64,000 bases of DNA from Comamonas sp. B21-038 (GCF_022387135.1 NZ_CP092462.1:2852001-2916000), one strand, 5' to 3'. Numbered from the stretch's first letter, positions 8,173 to 16,033 are shown. Notes: generated by a model not told the origin, from the sequence alone. Program-made: numbers and translations.

Positions 8173-8285
8173 ATCTTCTAAGCGTGCAGGGCTCGACACC
8201 TGCTCAGCTATTGCACGCTTCGGGACGCATTGCCCTCTGCCGCCGTCCTGCGATGCGTGTCCTTCCACGCCGCCGCTTAGAAGAT
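8173..8285 (-). ncRNA. Candidate structured RNA, copy A
   Basis: ATCTTCTAAGCG on the minus strand (8285-8274) is exactly complementary to CGCTTAGAAGAT (8184-8173), closing a 113-nt element. Inside lie a GCGTG-GAAGGA-CACGC hairpin directly after the 5' arm and a GCAGG-N7-CCTGC hairpin just before the 3' arm. The same GCGGCGGCGTGGAA block and the same AGCAGGnGTCGnGCCCTGCnCGC block occur in the 17,349-17,492 element, so this is a repeated design. On the plus strand a competing pairing also exists (AGCGTGCA with TGCACGCT), so strand is inferred from the match. It lies just downstream of the HNH gene in the late direction. Confidence 0.55.
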
Positions 8286-8336
8286 GACCAAATTCTGGGG
8301 CAGATGAATGGAGTAGAACTAGTTCCCCAATCGACA

Positions 8337-8825
8337 TCACAAAACGCCAAACTTGTGGTGCTCGCGCTTCGCATTGACATAAGCAATGTGCGATTCGTCT
8401 ATCGAATCAAAATACCCAAGATGACGAATGCGGCCATCTATACGAATCTGTGAGCGCCACTTTTTTTTGGTTTTGCTCCAGTACACACCCAGGACCCCGC
8501 TAGATTTATTGCTTAGCCGCGCCTTCTGAATATTCTGCTGATTCTCAGAACCGCTACACAAGCGGAGGTTTGACCATCGATTGTCATCGCGATTCAGGTT
8601 GATGTGATCAACCATCTCGGGAGGCTCTCTCCCAGTCATAAGGATAAAAGCAAGCCTGTGAGCGTAGTAACCCACCTTATTGACTTGCACATATCTGTAG
8701 CCGCAATTCGTCAAGCAGCCAGCCTGGCGGCCTGCCACTTTAGCAGGTGCATTTCGTGTCCAGGTTAGATGACCGGTATCGGGGTCATAAGCTATGACCG
8801 CGCGCAACTTATCCAAATCGATCAC
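8337..8825 (-). CDS. HNH endonuclease with AP2-type DNA-binding tail
   Basis: A 162-residue protein of the free-standing phage homing-endonuclease type. Residues about 40-100 hold the HNH_3 fold (YYAHRLAFILMTG, VDHINLNRDDNRWSNLRLCS, quoted in parts: VDHINLNRDDN, WSNLR). Residues about 108-160 form an AP2-like domain (SGVLGVYWSKTKKKW, RHLGYFDS). Such proteins cut and copy themselves into related phage genomes. It lies between the Q-like gene and structured RNA copy A; I see no interrupted host gene that would mark an intron. Confidence 0.85.
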   Translation of the reverse strand: MIDLDKLRAVIAYDPDTGHLTWTRNAPAKVAGRQAGCLTNCGYRYVQVNKVGYYAHRLAFILMTGREPPEMVDHINLNRDDNRWSNLRLCSGSENQQNIQKARLSNKSSGVLGVYWSKTKKKWRSQIRIDGRIRHLGYFDSIDESHIAYVNAKREHHKFGVL

Positions 8826-9003
8826 GAAGACTCCTTAGCTCATGAATGATCGCCAGCCTACATAGCTCCGCCATCTAAGGCCTGCCATGGAATCCATGGG
8901 ATGGTTTATCTGAATCATGGGAGGCCTAAGCACAGCCCAAACTGATTCATCATCAAACTAACGCAGTCCGAACGTTATCACAATTCTCGCTGCGTTACAA
9001 GAT

Positions 9004-9447
9004 TTATTTGAGCAGGCTGAACATTCTTCCGCCGTGGGCTGCGCGGCAGGTGCGTACGTGGTCGATCAGCATCTGGGCTGCGCGGCTTGCCGGCTCCTTG
9101 CGGTATTTCTCGCCCTTGCACTTGGGGCAGACGTGCTCCTTGTCACCCTTGGTCACCACACCAGCCGCATGGCAGACCTTGCAACGCGGATCAACCAGCC
9201 ACTCGATGGCCGCCACGATTGCCTCTGTCCCGCCTTCCAACTTCTTCTCTTGCGTGTACTGCAGGAGCGCGGCGTAGAACCGGGTCATGTCCTCCTTGGT
9301 GGGCTTGGAGATCAGGCGCAGGTAATGGGCAGCCATGTTTCGAGGGCTCATGCCGCTGGCCTTGATGACATCGACCTGGCCAATCTTGTGAGGCTCGTCT
9401 GTCAGGCAAGAGGCCAGGGATGCGGATAGGTAGCGTTCTTCAATCAT
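9004..9447 (-). CDS. Lambda Q-like late antiterminator
   Basis: A 147-residue protein. The zinc site CKVC..CPKC near residues 93-110, followed by GEKYRKEPASRAA, resembles lambda Q (two CxxC pairs, then YSRMPASAA). Position agrees: directly after ninG and before the late genes, as in lambda. Q proteins load onto RNA polymerase at the late promoter and let it read through terminators. The start overlaps the ninG stop by one base. The 178 bp after its stop (8826-9003) should hold the late promoter region; I see no gene there and cannot place the promoter. Confidence 0.65.
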   Translation of the reverse strand: MIEERYLSASLASCLTDEPHKIGQVDVIKASGMSPRNMAAHYLRLISKPTKEDMTRFYAALLQYTQEKKLEGGTEAIVAAIEWLVDPRCKVCHAAGVVTKGDKEHVCPKCKGEKYRKEPASRAAQMLIDHVRTCRAAHGGRMFSLLK

Positions 9448-10031
9448 CAGGCTCTCTCTTTCTTCAATTCGTTGGTCTTTGCTCTGTACTCAGCCTTGAT
9501 GGCCCTCAACTCGTCTTTTGTCCATTTGTGGACTTCGTTGTTGGCTTCGAGCTGGAGTAGCCGTTCTTCGCCAATACGCCCCAAAAGGCCGATTCGGTAA
9601 TCTGCGACCCGACCTGATAACCAACGATTGCAGTGCTTGCACTGGCCGTGAGCGTTATCAGGATGGAAGCGAAGGTGCTTGGCGGCACCAGTGCTGCGGT
9701 AATGCCCGCAATCAAACCCACCACCAACCCCACCACTGTCCAGCGCTTGGCCGCACGAAATGCAAGGTTGTCGCTCGTCTCGAACGCGGATGTATGCATT
9801 GAATTCCTTCTGAGCCTCTCTGGTCAGCTCGTTGATTGACTTGGTCGCCTCCTTGCGACGCTTGGTTTCGGCTCGCTCTACCTTTGCCGCGGCCCGGACG
9901 CGCTTGGCTTCCTCTCGTTCCTTCTTGGCGGCTTGAGCCTCTGCCCATGGCTCGATGCAGTCGGGGTGGATTCGCTGGCCTGCCTCAAGCTTGGCCTTGC
10001 AGTGTGGGCAGCGGGTACGGCGGAAGGTCAT
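9447..10031 (-). CDS. ninG: NinG/Rap Holliday-junction endonuclease
   Basis: A 194-residue protein with an N-terminal zinc finger (CPHCKAKL), a long basic coiled coil (about residues 30-75) and the NinG core: CISCG, FDCGHYRSTGA, LRFHPDNAHGQCKHCNRWLSG. NinG (Rap) cleaves branched DNA in lambda recombination, working with the Red system, which is present here (bet/exo at 21,748-23,104). It overlaps ninB by 4 bp. Confidence 0.9.
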   Translation of the reverse strand: MTFRRTRCPHCKAKLEAGQRIHPDCIEPWAEAQAAKKEREEAKRVRAAAKVERAETKRRKEATKSINELTREAQKEFNAYIRVRDERQPCISCGQALDSGGVGGGFDCGHYRSTGAAKHLRFHPDNAHGQCKHCNRWLSGRVADYRIGLLGRIGEERLLQLEANNEVHKWTKDELRAIKAEYRAKTNELKKERA

Positions 10032-10438
10032 CGGCCCTCCAGGTCGTAGAAGGTCACCCCGAGCTCGGTAGCGGCATATGCCTCCACCTTGGTGCAGAAT
10101 TCGCTGAACTCGGCCGTGGTCAGCTTGGTAGAGCTCTTGCCGATCAACTCCCCATTGGGCAGCTCATCCACGCCAATGAACATGCGCTTGAACATCTCGT
10201 GCCAGGTCTCAGCGCTGAACTGCTTCCCGTTGACCACCGCTTGGGCTGCAACCTGGGCGAGAACGCCCTGCCCCCAATAGCGACGGTTCTGCGGCTGGGT
10301 GCGCTTGCGGCGGGTGACGGTCAGCACCCAGCGGCCACCGCCCTGCAGCACATTGGCCAGGAATGGGAACAACTGGCCCTTGAGGGCCAACTTAGCCTGC
10401 ATGGGGTTGTGGAGTTCGAACTCGAGGCGCTCAGTCAC
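10028..10438 (-). CDS. ninB: NinB recombination protein
   Basis: A 136-residue protein with the NinB features: KLALKGQLFPFLANVL, then RRKRTQPQNRRYWG and the HEMFKRMFIG helix. NinB binds single-stranded DNA and acts with the lambda Red recombination proteins. I start it at the GTG at 10,438, which overlaps the upstream stop (GTGACTGA) and leaves a normal family length; a longer open frame upstream is an artefact. It overlaps ninG by ATGA. Confidence 0.85.
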   Translation of the reverse strand: MTERLEFELHNPMQAKLALKGQLFPFLANVLQGGGRWVLTVTRRKRTQPQNRRYWGQGVLAQVAAQAVVNGKQFSAETWHEMFKRMFIGVDELPNGELIGKSSTKLTTAEFSEFCTKVEAYAATELGVTFYDLEGR

Positions 10439-10754
10439 GGCCAGCCCCCATGTCGATAACGGGCAGCTTGAGCAGGTCCGTCTTGCCGCCCTCTTGGGCC
10501 ACCAATCGCTGACCAAAGAAGACCACCTTCTCGGCGTCGTACAGCCCATCCTTGTAACCGGCCTTTGCCTTACCCATGCGAGCAGCTGCCCGGCGCCACA
10601 AAGCCTTGAACGCATTGCCCTCGGCGTAGTTCATGCCAAGCGCCTCGATGATGTCGTTGCACTCAGCCGCGTATGCGCTGCCGCCAGAAGTGGGGCTCTC
10701 CACCTCAACGGTGTAGTAGCTCACGCTGCCGCCTGTGTATTCGTTGTTGCTCAT
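10431..10754 (-). CDS. Phage protein of unknown function
   Basis: A 107-residue protein with a central helix-rich section (CNDIIEALGMNYAEGNAFKALWRRAAAR, here in part) that may be a small DNA-binding or packaging-independent early protein. It overlaps both neighbours by a few bases in the operon from the replication genes to ninB. No family recognised. Confidence 0.6.
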   Translation of the reverse strand: MSNNEYTGGSVSYYTVEVESPTSGGSAYAAECNDIIEALGMNYAEGNAFKALWRRAAARMGKAKAGYKDGLYDAEKVVFFGQRLVAQEGGKTDLLKLPVIDMGAGRD

Positions 10755-11089
10755 GCTGCCTCCTTCGCGATTGGCTCTTTCTGACGGGCTGCTTCAACCA
10801 GGAAGTAGCCAATGGCCAAGATGGCGCCCAGCCAGAGGTGCCCCACCCACACGATCAGGCACACCACCACTAGATCAGTGACTGCGTGGTAAACGCCGAA
10901 GCCCGTCGGCCGTATCTCCTTGAACATAGTTTTGTTCCCCAACAAGCCAACCAAGATGCGCATCACTGCTGTGAACCACAGGAAAAAGAGGGCCACGCGG
11001 CCGGCGCCGTCCATACCTGCCACCAGCCACGCATACAGCGCCAATGCCAGCAGGCTGTCGAATGCGATTGCTTTGATCCAATAGTTCAT
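10751..11089 (-). CDS. Small phage membrane protein
   Basis: A 112-residue protein with four hydrophobic stretches (residues about 3-25, 28-48, 66-85, 84-103), including DLVVVCLIVWVGHLWLG. The ATG at 11,089 sits 4 bp after the upstream stop. Overlaps the next gene by ATGA. Role unknown; a membrane protein in the replication-nin operon is unusual. Confidence 0.55.
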   Translation of the reverse strand: MNYWIKAIAFDSLLALALYAWLVAGMDGAGRVALFFLWFTAVMRILVGLLGNKTMFKEIRPTGFGVYHAVTDLVVVCLIVWVGHLWLGAILAIGYFLVEAARQKEPIAKEAA

Positions 11090-11093
11090 CCCC

Positions 11094-11294
11094 TCACCCC
11101 TTCCTGTTGAGCCAGGCATCCCTGGCCTTGATCACATTTACCGGTGCAGCCTGGTGGCTGTTGCATGTTTGGTGTGGTGGCAGGAACCGCCACGATGGGC
11201 CAAACTCGCATGGCGCCATGTGGTGCTTTGCCATCGGTGTTGTTTGGCCGGACGAGTCCTTTAGCTGCCAGTGTTTGCAGGTTGCACATGTCAC
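11094..11294 (-). CDS. Small zinc-finger-like phage protein
   Basis: A 66-residue protein that begins with a GTG preceded by AAGGAGG. It opens TCATCKHWQL and has further Cys and His residues (HHMAPCEFG, HQTCNSHQ), suggesting a metal-bound fold. It lies between the replication genes and the membrane protein. Function unknown. Confidence 0.55.
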   Translation of the reverse strand: MTCATCKHWQLKDSSGQTTPMAKHHMAPCEFGPSWRFLPPHQTCNSHQAAPVNVIKARDAWLNRKG

Positions 11295-11303
11295 TGGGCC
11301 TCC

Positions 11304-11960
11304 TTAAGCGATCTGCGGCTGGGTGCCGGTGTTGGCCAGCAAGCGCATGGCTTCGGCCGGCAGAGTCGTGATCCGGGTTTTGCTTCCCACGTTGCCGTTC
11401 TGGAGTACCGCAATGGCCTTCTCCTTGACCCCGACCAATGCGGGGCGCGGCAGCGGGATTCCCCGGCTGGTGTATTCATGGTCTGGCGAGCGGTCGCCGG
11501 GCAGGCGGCGCATGTACTCAAACTGACCGCGCTCGGTATAGGCCCGATGCGCTTCTTGAAACCGGTGCTGCAGGTAAGACAGCTCGGCAATCTCCATGCG
11601 GCAAATCTTTGGCCAGCCGCCCAGGTCCTCGATGACCGCATGGATTGCTGGGTCGTCGAACACGACATCGGTGTAAGCGCCGACCGAAGACATCGCCCCA
11701 TGCACCTTGCCCCAGGCAATTGCTGCGCGGTCTGTGCTGGTCCCCTGCAGGACGCGGACGATGTCAGCCACCTTTGGAGCAAACTGACCACGCTCAGGGT
11801 CGGTTGCGTGACGCTGCAGCGCCTTGGAAACCTGCTCAAAATCGAAGTTCTGGCATGCGCCCCACCACACGGTCAGAGTGAAGCTGCTGCAGTCTTTGCC
11901 GTAGTACGCCATCACGTCCGTCAGCAAGGTGCGGAAGTCGCCCATTTGATCCAATTTCAT
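11304..11960 (-). CDS. Probable phage replication accessory protein
   Basis: A 218-residue protein beginning MKLDQMGDFRTLLTDVMAYYGK and containing FTLTVWWGACQNFDFEQVSKALQRH (quoted in pieces), a pattern I associate with phage proteins placed where lambda P, the helicase loader, would be. The ATG overlaps the stop of the O-like gene (ATGA) and has GGGAG before it. Role as helicase loader is inferred from position only. Confidence 0.55.
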   Translation of the reverse strand: MKLDQMGDFRTLLTDVMAYYGKDCSSFTLTVWWGACQNFDFEQVSKALQRHATDPERGQFAPKVADIVRVLQGTSTDRAAIAWGKVHGAMSSVGAYTDVVFDDPAIHAVIEDLGGWPKICRMEIAELSYLQHRFQEAHRAYTERGQFEYMRRLPGDRSPDHEYTSRGIPLPRPALVGVKEKAIAVLQNGNVGSKTRITTLPAEAMRLLANTGTQPQIA

Positions 11961-12814
11961 GCTGGTACTCCCTTCATTTGCGCCCGCATCTGGGCTTCCC
12001 ATTGCTCGCCGACAGCTCGGTTACGCGCCTCCAACGCCTCTTGCTTGTTGAGTTGTTGGGCCGGAACAGACTTGCCCGCAGTGGGCGTCCAGTCCGATGA
12101 GTAGTGCTGCCCTGGGCCAAAAAACGTCGATGGCTGCTTGATGTAAGCCGGCTCCGTTCGACATGCTTGGCAGTACGCGGCATACCGTTGAGTGCCAGCG
12201 ATCAAGTCCTCAGGTGAGACCCCCTCCTTCAATCTCGCTTTCCAAGCTTTGAAGGCGTCTGCTTTCGAAGCACCGGGGCGCGCTGGATACTCGCTCCACG
12301 CTTGCTCAAACTCAGCTGAGTAGTTCGAGCTCACGTTCTTGGCAGCCATCACATCCACGGCGCCGGAAGGCGCGGAATCAGAGTTAAGGGAATCAGGAAT
12401 CAGAGAATCAGAGTTAAGGGAATCAGCGCGAGTGCTTCCGATCAATTCGGGAGCTGCTCCGATTTCCTCGGTATCTGCACTTCCAGCCTCGGGGCCAGGT
12501 ATTTCCGAGGCGGACTCGTTCTTATGTGGGTTCTGATGTTTTACGAACTCACATACAACGATGTACCGCTTGCCTCTCACTGAGTAGCGCTGGATGAAGC
12601 CATTCGACTGCAGCCAGTTGAGCATCTCATCCATGTTCAGGCCATCCCTGTATGGGAAGACTTCAGCTTTGATGCGCAGGGGGCGATCCTCCATGCGACC
12701 CTCTCTGTCTGCCAATACCCACAATCCTTCAAACAGGAGCGTGTACAGAGGGTCAGCAACTCCCAGGACCTCGTTCTTGAAGAGCCCAGGCTTAACATTG
12801 CGTGCTCTAGCCAT
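11957..12814 (-). CDS. Lambda O-like replication initiation protein
   Basis: A 285-residue protein. Residues about 1-95 look like a winged-helix domain (KPGLFKNEVLG, LYTLLFEGLWVLADREGR, LNWLQSNGFIQRYSVRG in pieces); a low-complexity serine/aspartate linker with repeated DSLNSDSLIPD units follows; residues about 165-230 carry FEQAWSEYPARPGASKADAFKAWKARL in pieces, a module common in phage replication proteins. The start overlaps the HNH gene end. Probably binds an origin in or near its own gene; the DSL repeats are a candidate place. Confidence 0.65.
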   Translation of the reverse strand: MARARNVKPGLFKNEVLGVADPLYTLLFEGLWVLADREGRMEDRPLRIKAEVFPYRDGLNMDEMLNWLQSNGFIQRYSVRGKRYIVVCEFVKHQNPHKNESASEIPGPEAGSADTEEIGAAPELIGSTRADSLNSDSLIPDSLNSDSAPSGAVDVMAAKNVSSNYSAEFEQAWSEYPARPGASKADAFKAWKARLKEGVSPEDLIAGTQRYAAYCQACRTEPAYIKQPSTFFGPGQHYSSDWTPTAGKSVPAQQLNKQEALEARNRAVGEQWEAQMRAQMKGVPA

Positions 12815-13583
12815 ACATTGCCCTTTCGCAGTCAGACAGCCAGTCGAGGTACGAAGTCCAGTTCTTCGTGTACTTCGCTTCTTCAACCATTTCGTCAACC
12901 GGGATGCCTGCCTTTACCCAAACCTCTAGTTGCCGTACCACGTCATAGGGGACATAACTCAGTCGCTTACGCAAAATGCCTTTGACGTAATGCAGTCGCT
13001 GGATCTCAACTGGCATCGCCCCCACTCGCAGGATGCCGCCCACCTTGGGCCAAGCAACGCTGACACTCTCTTGGGTCGCTTTCCCGTCTTCCCCATGGCT
13101 GATGTAGACAGCTGCGGCCTTGTCGATTGCTTCCAAAACAGTTTGCAGACCAAACTTCTTTAAGTAGGTTTTTGCCTCTTTCTGGCCTTTCTCGTTGAGC
13201 CTCCAACCAGGCGCAACTTCATTCCAGGCGTCCATGACGGCAGCACATTGAACGTCGTCAATTTCCTTCAAGCCATCACGCCACTGGAGCATCATTTCCA
13301 ACTGCTCGCGGCGCATCTGCAGATCATCCAACTGCGTCTTTTGCTTCGACACCGCTGTGTTGTCGGAAAGAAGCCGATCACTTTTCCCTGCATTGCACGC
13401 CTTGCAAGCTGTGATGAAGTTCATCAGATCATTCGAGCCGGACTTGCTAACTGGCTGGATGTGATCGACCTCCAACACGGCTTCTGGCGCAGAAGCGCCG
13501 CAGTACTGACATTTGAATGAGTCGCGCTTGAAGACTTCGAACCGAGTCTTCTTGCTGATTGATTTGCGTTTGGTAGTTGCCAT
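12807..13583 (-). CDS. HNH-domain phage protein with long C-terminal domain
   Basis: A 258-residue protein. Residues about 12-66 are a clear HNH nuclease (RFEVFKRDSFKCQYCGAS, LEVDHIQPVSKSGSND, CKACNAGKSD). A coiled-coil linker and a further 170 residues of mixed helix, with KKFGLQTVLEAIDKAA and LRKRLSYVPYDVV, follow. It sits first in the replication operon, so it may act in replication or recombination rather than as a homing enzyme. Overlaps the O-like gene by 8 bp. Confidence 0.75.
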   Translation of the reverse strand: MATTKRKSISKKTRFEVFKRDSFKCQYCGASAPEAVLEVDHIQPVSKSGSNDLMNFITACKACNAGKSDRLLSDNTAVSKQKTQLDDLQMRREQLEMMLQWRDGLKEIDDVQCAAVMDAWNEVAPGWRLNEKGQKEAKTYLKKFGLQTVLEAIDKAAAVYISHGEDGKATQESVSVAWPKVGGILRVGAMPVEIQRLHYVKGILRKRLSYVPYDVVRQLEVWVKAGIPVDEMVEEAKYTKNWTSYLDWLSDCERAMYG

Positions 13584-13703
13584 GGAATCACTCTTGTGCG
13601 TTGACGAGCACTCTGTTAAAGTCTCGCCAACGACCTTTTTGAAGAAGTTGTTAAACAGTCAAACCCGCTCGGTTGCCGCCGATGCGGGTTTTCTCTTTGG
13701 GGC

Positions 13704-13994
13704 TCATACAGCCTCCCAAACTCGGTATCCATTGCGCAGCAGGTCCTCGCCTTCGAACTGAACAACTTGCACCTGGCCGCGGGCCTGCAGCTCAGGCAGA
13801 CGGCGGCAGACCTGCTCTACCGACATCCCCGTGGCCCGGGCCATCTCGCCAGCCGTCATGCCGCCCCAGACGGGCGGGTTCAGATCATCGGCCAGCGCGG
13901 CCAGGATGCGGTCGTAGTGATTGCCAGCAAACAGGGCTGCGCGCTCGCCTGCGATGACGCTGGTAATTGGGTCGCTTGCTCGGGCGTTGTTCAT
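13704..13994 (-). CDS. Small winged-helix phage regulator
   Basis: A 96-residue protein; residues about 45-80 (MTAGEMARATGMSVEQVCRRLPELQARGQV in pieces) form a typical winged helix followed by a wing ending GYRVW. It lies in the pR-like operon, where lambda keeps cII, but it has no specific cII likeness. Overlaps the upstream gene by 4 bp. Confidence 0.6.
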   Translation of the reverse strand: MNNARASDPITSVIAGERAALFAGNHYDRILAALADDLNPPVWGGMTAGEMARATGMSVEQVCRRLPELQARGQVQVVQFEGEDLLRNGYRVWEAV

Positions 13995-14164
13995 CGCAGG
14001 GCTCCTTTCAGAATTCGTTGGGTCTTGAGGGTTGATGCCTGGGCCTGAGCCCCGCTTTCGATGTAGTAGCCGTGGTAGCGAGGGTTGCGGTCTACTGTCT
14101 TGAGGATTCGGGGCTTGGTGAGCTGGGTTGCGAGGGATTCGTTACGCTTGGAGAAGGCATTCAT
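13991..14164 (-). CDS. Short phage protein, unknown
   Basis: A 57-residue basic peptide (MNAFSKRNESLATQ, ending KTQRILKGALR). The ATG at 14,164 lies 11 bp after the stop of the upstream gene and its stop overlaps the next start. Ribosome site is weak (GGATTC). Coding status rests on context. Confidence 0.4.
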   Translation of the reverse strand: MNAFSKRNESLATQLTKPRILKTVDRNPRYHGYYIESGAQAQASTLKTQRILKGALR

Positions 14165-14174
14165 ATCGAATCCG

Positions 14175-14381
14175 TTACGCAAAAGTGTTTGGGAGGGTGC
14201 GCCGCTTCGGGAACGGCACAACGGGAGCAGCAGACAGCTTGGGGATCAGGTATCTGCGCTGGATCTCTGCTGAGATCAGTTCGGTTACTAGCTCGTCAAC
14301 AGTGACGCCCTGTTCAACTGCTTCGGCTTCTAGTGCGGAGAGGTCATTGCCTGCAAATGTGGTGTCATGGGTTGGTTGCAC
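14175..14381 (-). CDS. Short phage protein, unknown
   Basis: A 68-residue protein with an acidic helical N-terminal half (LSALEAEAVEQGVTVDELVTELISAEI in pieces) and a basic tail with PFPKRRTLP. The layout suggests a small ribbon-helix-helix-like or DNA-binding protein but no motif is decisive. Confidence 0.45.
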   Translation of the reverse strand: MQPTHDTTFAGNDLSALEAEAVEQGVTVDELVTELISAEIQRRYLIPKLSAAPVVPFPKRRTLPNTFA

Positions 14382-14399
14382 TGGTGAGTTCCTGAACGG

Positions 14400-14606
14400 T
14401 TACGCATAAGCGTGTCGCTTTTCCTCGGCACCAGTTGCAGACTTGGAGCCATGCAAATGCTTCAAAGCCTCCATGGCCAATTCACGGATGAAGACGGACG
14501 GCTGTACGCCGTGCAGCTCAGCCATCGCTTCCACAACACGCATCTCCGTGCTGTTCAGCGACAGGTTCACGCGCTTGGAACGAATGTGGACAGGGTCTGC
14601 ATACAT
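14400..14606 (-). CDS. Ribbon-helix-helix-like small regulator
   Basis: A 68-residue protein. KRVNLSLNSTEMRVVEAMAELHGVQPSVFIRELA (given here in pieces) is the pattern of a ribbon-helix-helix DNA-binding fold: a short strand, then two helices. It lies three genes downstream of cro in the same operon. Confidence 0.55.
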   Translation of the reverse strand: MYADPVHIRSKRVNLSLNSTEMRVVEAMAELHGVQPSVFIRELAMEALKHLHGSKSATGAEEKRHAYA

Positions 14607-14651
14607 GGTGTGTTCTTCCTCTCTCTACAAAAACACGGGGTTGGAAATCAG

Positions 14652-14906
14652 TTAGGCAGCAAGAGCGATAGCCGCCCTGCGCATGGAATGGATCGACTCG
14701 TCGGGCAATGCCAGATACAGGCAGCGGTGGACGAAGTTCACGAAGACGCGCATATCGCCCTCGGCAGCCTTGCCGCTCATCAGGTCTGCGCCATAGAGGC
14801 GGTCGAATTCAGTGATGAGCACGGGGGTGTCCAGGGCCACTGCGATGCAGGCATCAAATGCAGGGTCTGCGTATGCCATCGGCAGTGGGAGGTGTGATGC
14901 AGTCAT
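14652..14906 (-). CDS. Early phage protein, unknown
   Basis: An 84-residue protein (MTASHLPLPMAYADPAFDAC...). Its ATG overlaps the cro-like stop (ATGA), so it is coupled to cro. In YdaS/YdaT-type pairs a second small gene follows the antitoxin-like repressor, but this protein shows no recognisable YdaT features. Confidence 0.5.
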   Translation of the reverse strand: MTASHLPLPMAYADPAFDACIAVALDTPVLITEFDRLYGADLMSGKAAEGDMRVFVNFVHRCLYLALPDESIHSMRRAAIALAA

Positions 14907-15154
14907 GCAGCCTCCTTTTTGCTCTTGATGAGTTCTGGCCAAATGGCGCCCCACTCACTTGGGTACAGGTCTTTGCGAGTGACCTGCCCGCCAGTTGCTT
15001 GCTCGATCGCTACTGCGTAGGCAGGACTTGGCCGGCGGTTTTGATAGCCATCCCGCCATTGGCGAACCTGGGCATCACTCTTCGCACTAATGCGCGCACG
15101 CAACTCCCCAACGCTGAGGGCGTTTGGCTTCAAGAAATACTCGGATAGCTTCAT
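14903..15154 (-). CDS. Cro/YdaS-like repressor
   Basis: An 83-residue helix-turn-helix protein (AQVRQWRDGYQNRRPSPAYAVAIEQATGG in pieces; RRPSPAYAVAIE is the recognition part) of the Cro/YdaS family. It is divergent from cI, with the operators between. It should turn down the repressor promoter and set the lytic course. The ATG at 15,154 is only about 9 bp past the likely -10 box (TAGACT), so the mRNA may have almost no leader. Confidence 0.75.
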   Translation of the reverse strand: MKLSEYFLKPNALSVGELRARISAKSDAQVRQWRDGYQNRRPSPAYAVAIEQATGGQVTRKDLYPSEWGAIWPELIKSKKEAA

Positions 15155-15162
15155 GAGAACAA

Positions 15163-15221
15163 AGTCTATAGCATTTGCTACAGCTTCGCAAGAAGCTTTT
15201 GCTACTGAAGCATCTGCTACT
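15163..15221. promoter_or_regulatory. OR-like operators and divergent promoters
   Basis: Three 16-bp near-palindromes with half-site TAGCA: 15,167-15,182 (TATAGCATTTGCTACA), 15,191-15,206 (AGAAGCTTTTGCTACT) and 15,206-15,221 (TGAAGCATCTGCTACT). The right halves are almost constant (TGCTACW), the left halves vary. For cro, minus-strand TTGCGA at 15,191-15,186 and TAGACT at 15,168-15,163 are 17 bp apart. The same palindrome recurs at 17,145-17,186, which argues strongly for CI/Cro binding sites. Confidence 0.75.
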
Positions 15222-15230
15222 GTCTGGCTC

Positions 15231-15902
15231 ATGGATGAACATGAGCTTCAGGAGTGGCGCATTAAGCGTTTGGCAGACCTTGCCCAGCGGGAAGGTGGCA
15301 ACGCTGCGCTTGGGCGTCGGCTTGGGTACAAAGACGGCGCGTACGTAGGTCAGATGTTGCGCGGGGAGCGCGTCATCAGTGAAAAGACTGTGATGGCGGT
15401 CCACAACATCCCAGGCTATACGGGATGGTTCGACACCGAAGATGACGCCGTTAGACCAACTTTGATAGCGCTAGAAAACAACCCAGATTTCCCTGCAATC
15501 CGGCGAGTGGTATTCAAGCTGTCGGCCGGCGCCTCGGGTTTTAGCGTGTCATACCTGGATGACTCCGCACCGCCCATCGTCTTCCAGCGCAGTTGGTACG
15601 AGAGCAAAGGTTACAGGCCTGAAAAGCTTTTTGCGACAACTGTCGTGAATGGAAGCATGGAACCAGGCCTTTATGACGGTGACACCGTGGTAGTGAATAC
15701 TGCGCAGACGGAGCCCATTGATGGCACCGTCTTCGCTGTTAACTACGAAGGAGAACTTGTCATCAAACGACTAGTGCGCGATGAGGGGAAGTGGTGGCTT
15801 TCTTCCGATAACCCAGATAAAAGACTGTATCCGCGAAAGGCATGCCATGAGGGCGTGTTCTTGCTGGGGGAAATAGTTCACAAGCAAAGCGAGCGAATAT
15901 GA
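15231..15902 (+). CDS. cI: CI-type phage repressor with S24 peptidase domain
   Basis: A 223-residue repressor: N-terminal helix-turn-helix (about residues 12-60: LAQREGGNAALGRRLGYKDGAYVGQMLRGER in pieces) and a C-terminal LexA/S24 autoprotease domain with VNGSMEPGLYDGD (catalytic serine in GSME) and VIKRLVRDEG (catalytic lysine). It keeps the prophage silent and is inactivated after RecA-stimulated self-cleavage. I start it at the ATG at 15,231; no ribosome site precedes it, so the mRNA may be leaderless, as for lambda cI. An upstream open frame from 15,090 runs through the operators and is not used. Confidence 0.9.
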   Translation: MDEHELQEWRIKRLADLAQREGGNAALGRRLGYKDGAYVGQMLRGERVISEKTVMAVHNIPGYTGWFDTEDDAVRPTLIALENNPDFPAIRRVVFKLSAGASGFSVSYLDDSAPPIVFQRSWYESKGYRPEKLFATTVVNGSMEPGLYDGDTVVVNTAQTEPIDGTVFAVNYEGELVIKRLVRDEGKWWLSSDNPDKRLYPRKACHEGVFLLGEIVHKQSERI

Positions 15903-16033
15903 AAAGGTGCGCCTGTCTACTTTGAGCTGCTCGCTTCTCAAATCCGTTTCCATGCGTAAATCCAAAGATTTCTCTTAGAACATTTTTCTGACGTCCTACT
16001 GATTGCATAGCTACTTTGTAGCAGGAGTTTGTT

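Noticed and set aside
8173-8285. Miniature inverted-repeat transposon
   Set aside because: The 12-bp ends lack a target duplication, and internal hairpins are shared with elements whose ends differ in sequence.
8173-8825. Group I intron carrying the HNH gene
   Set aside because: No interrupted gene spans the region and the stem layout does not give P3-P7 core pairings.
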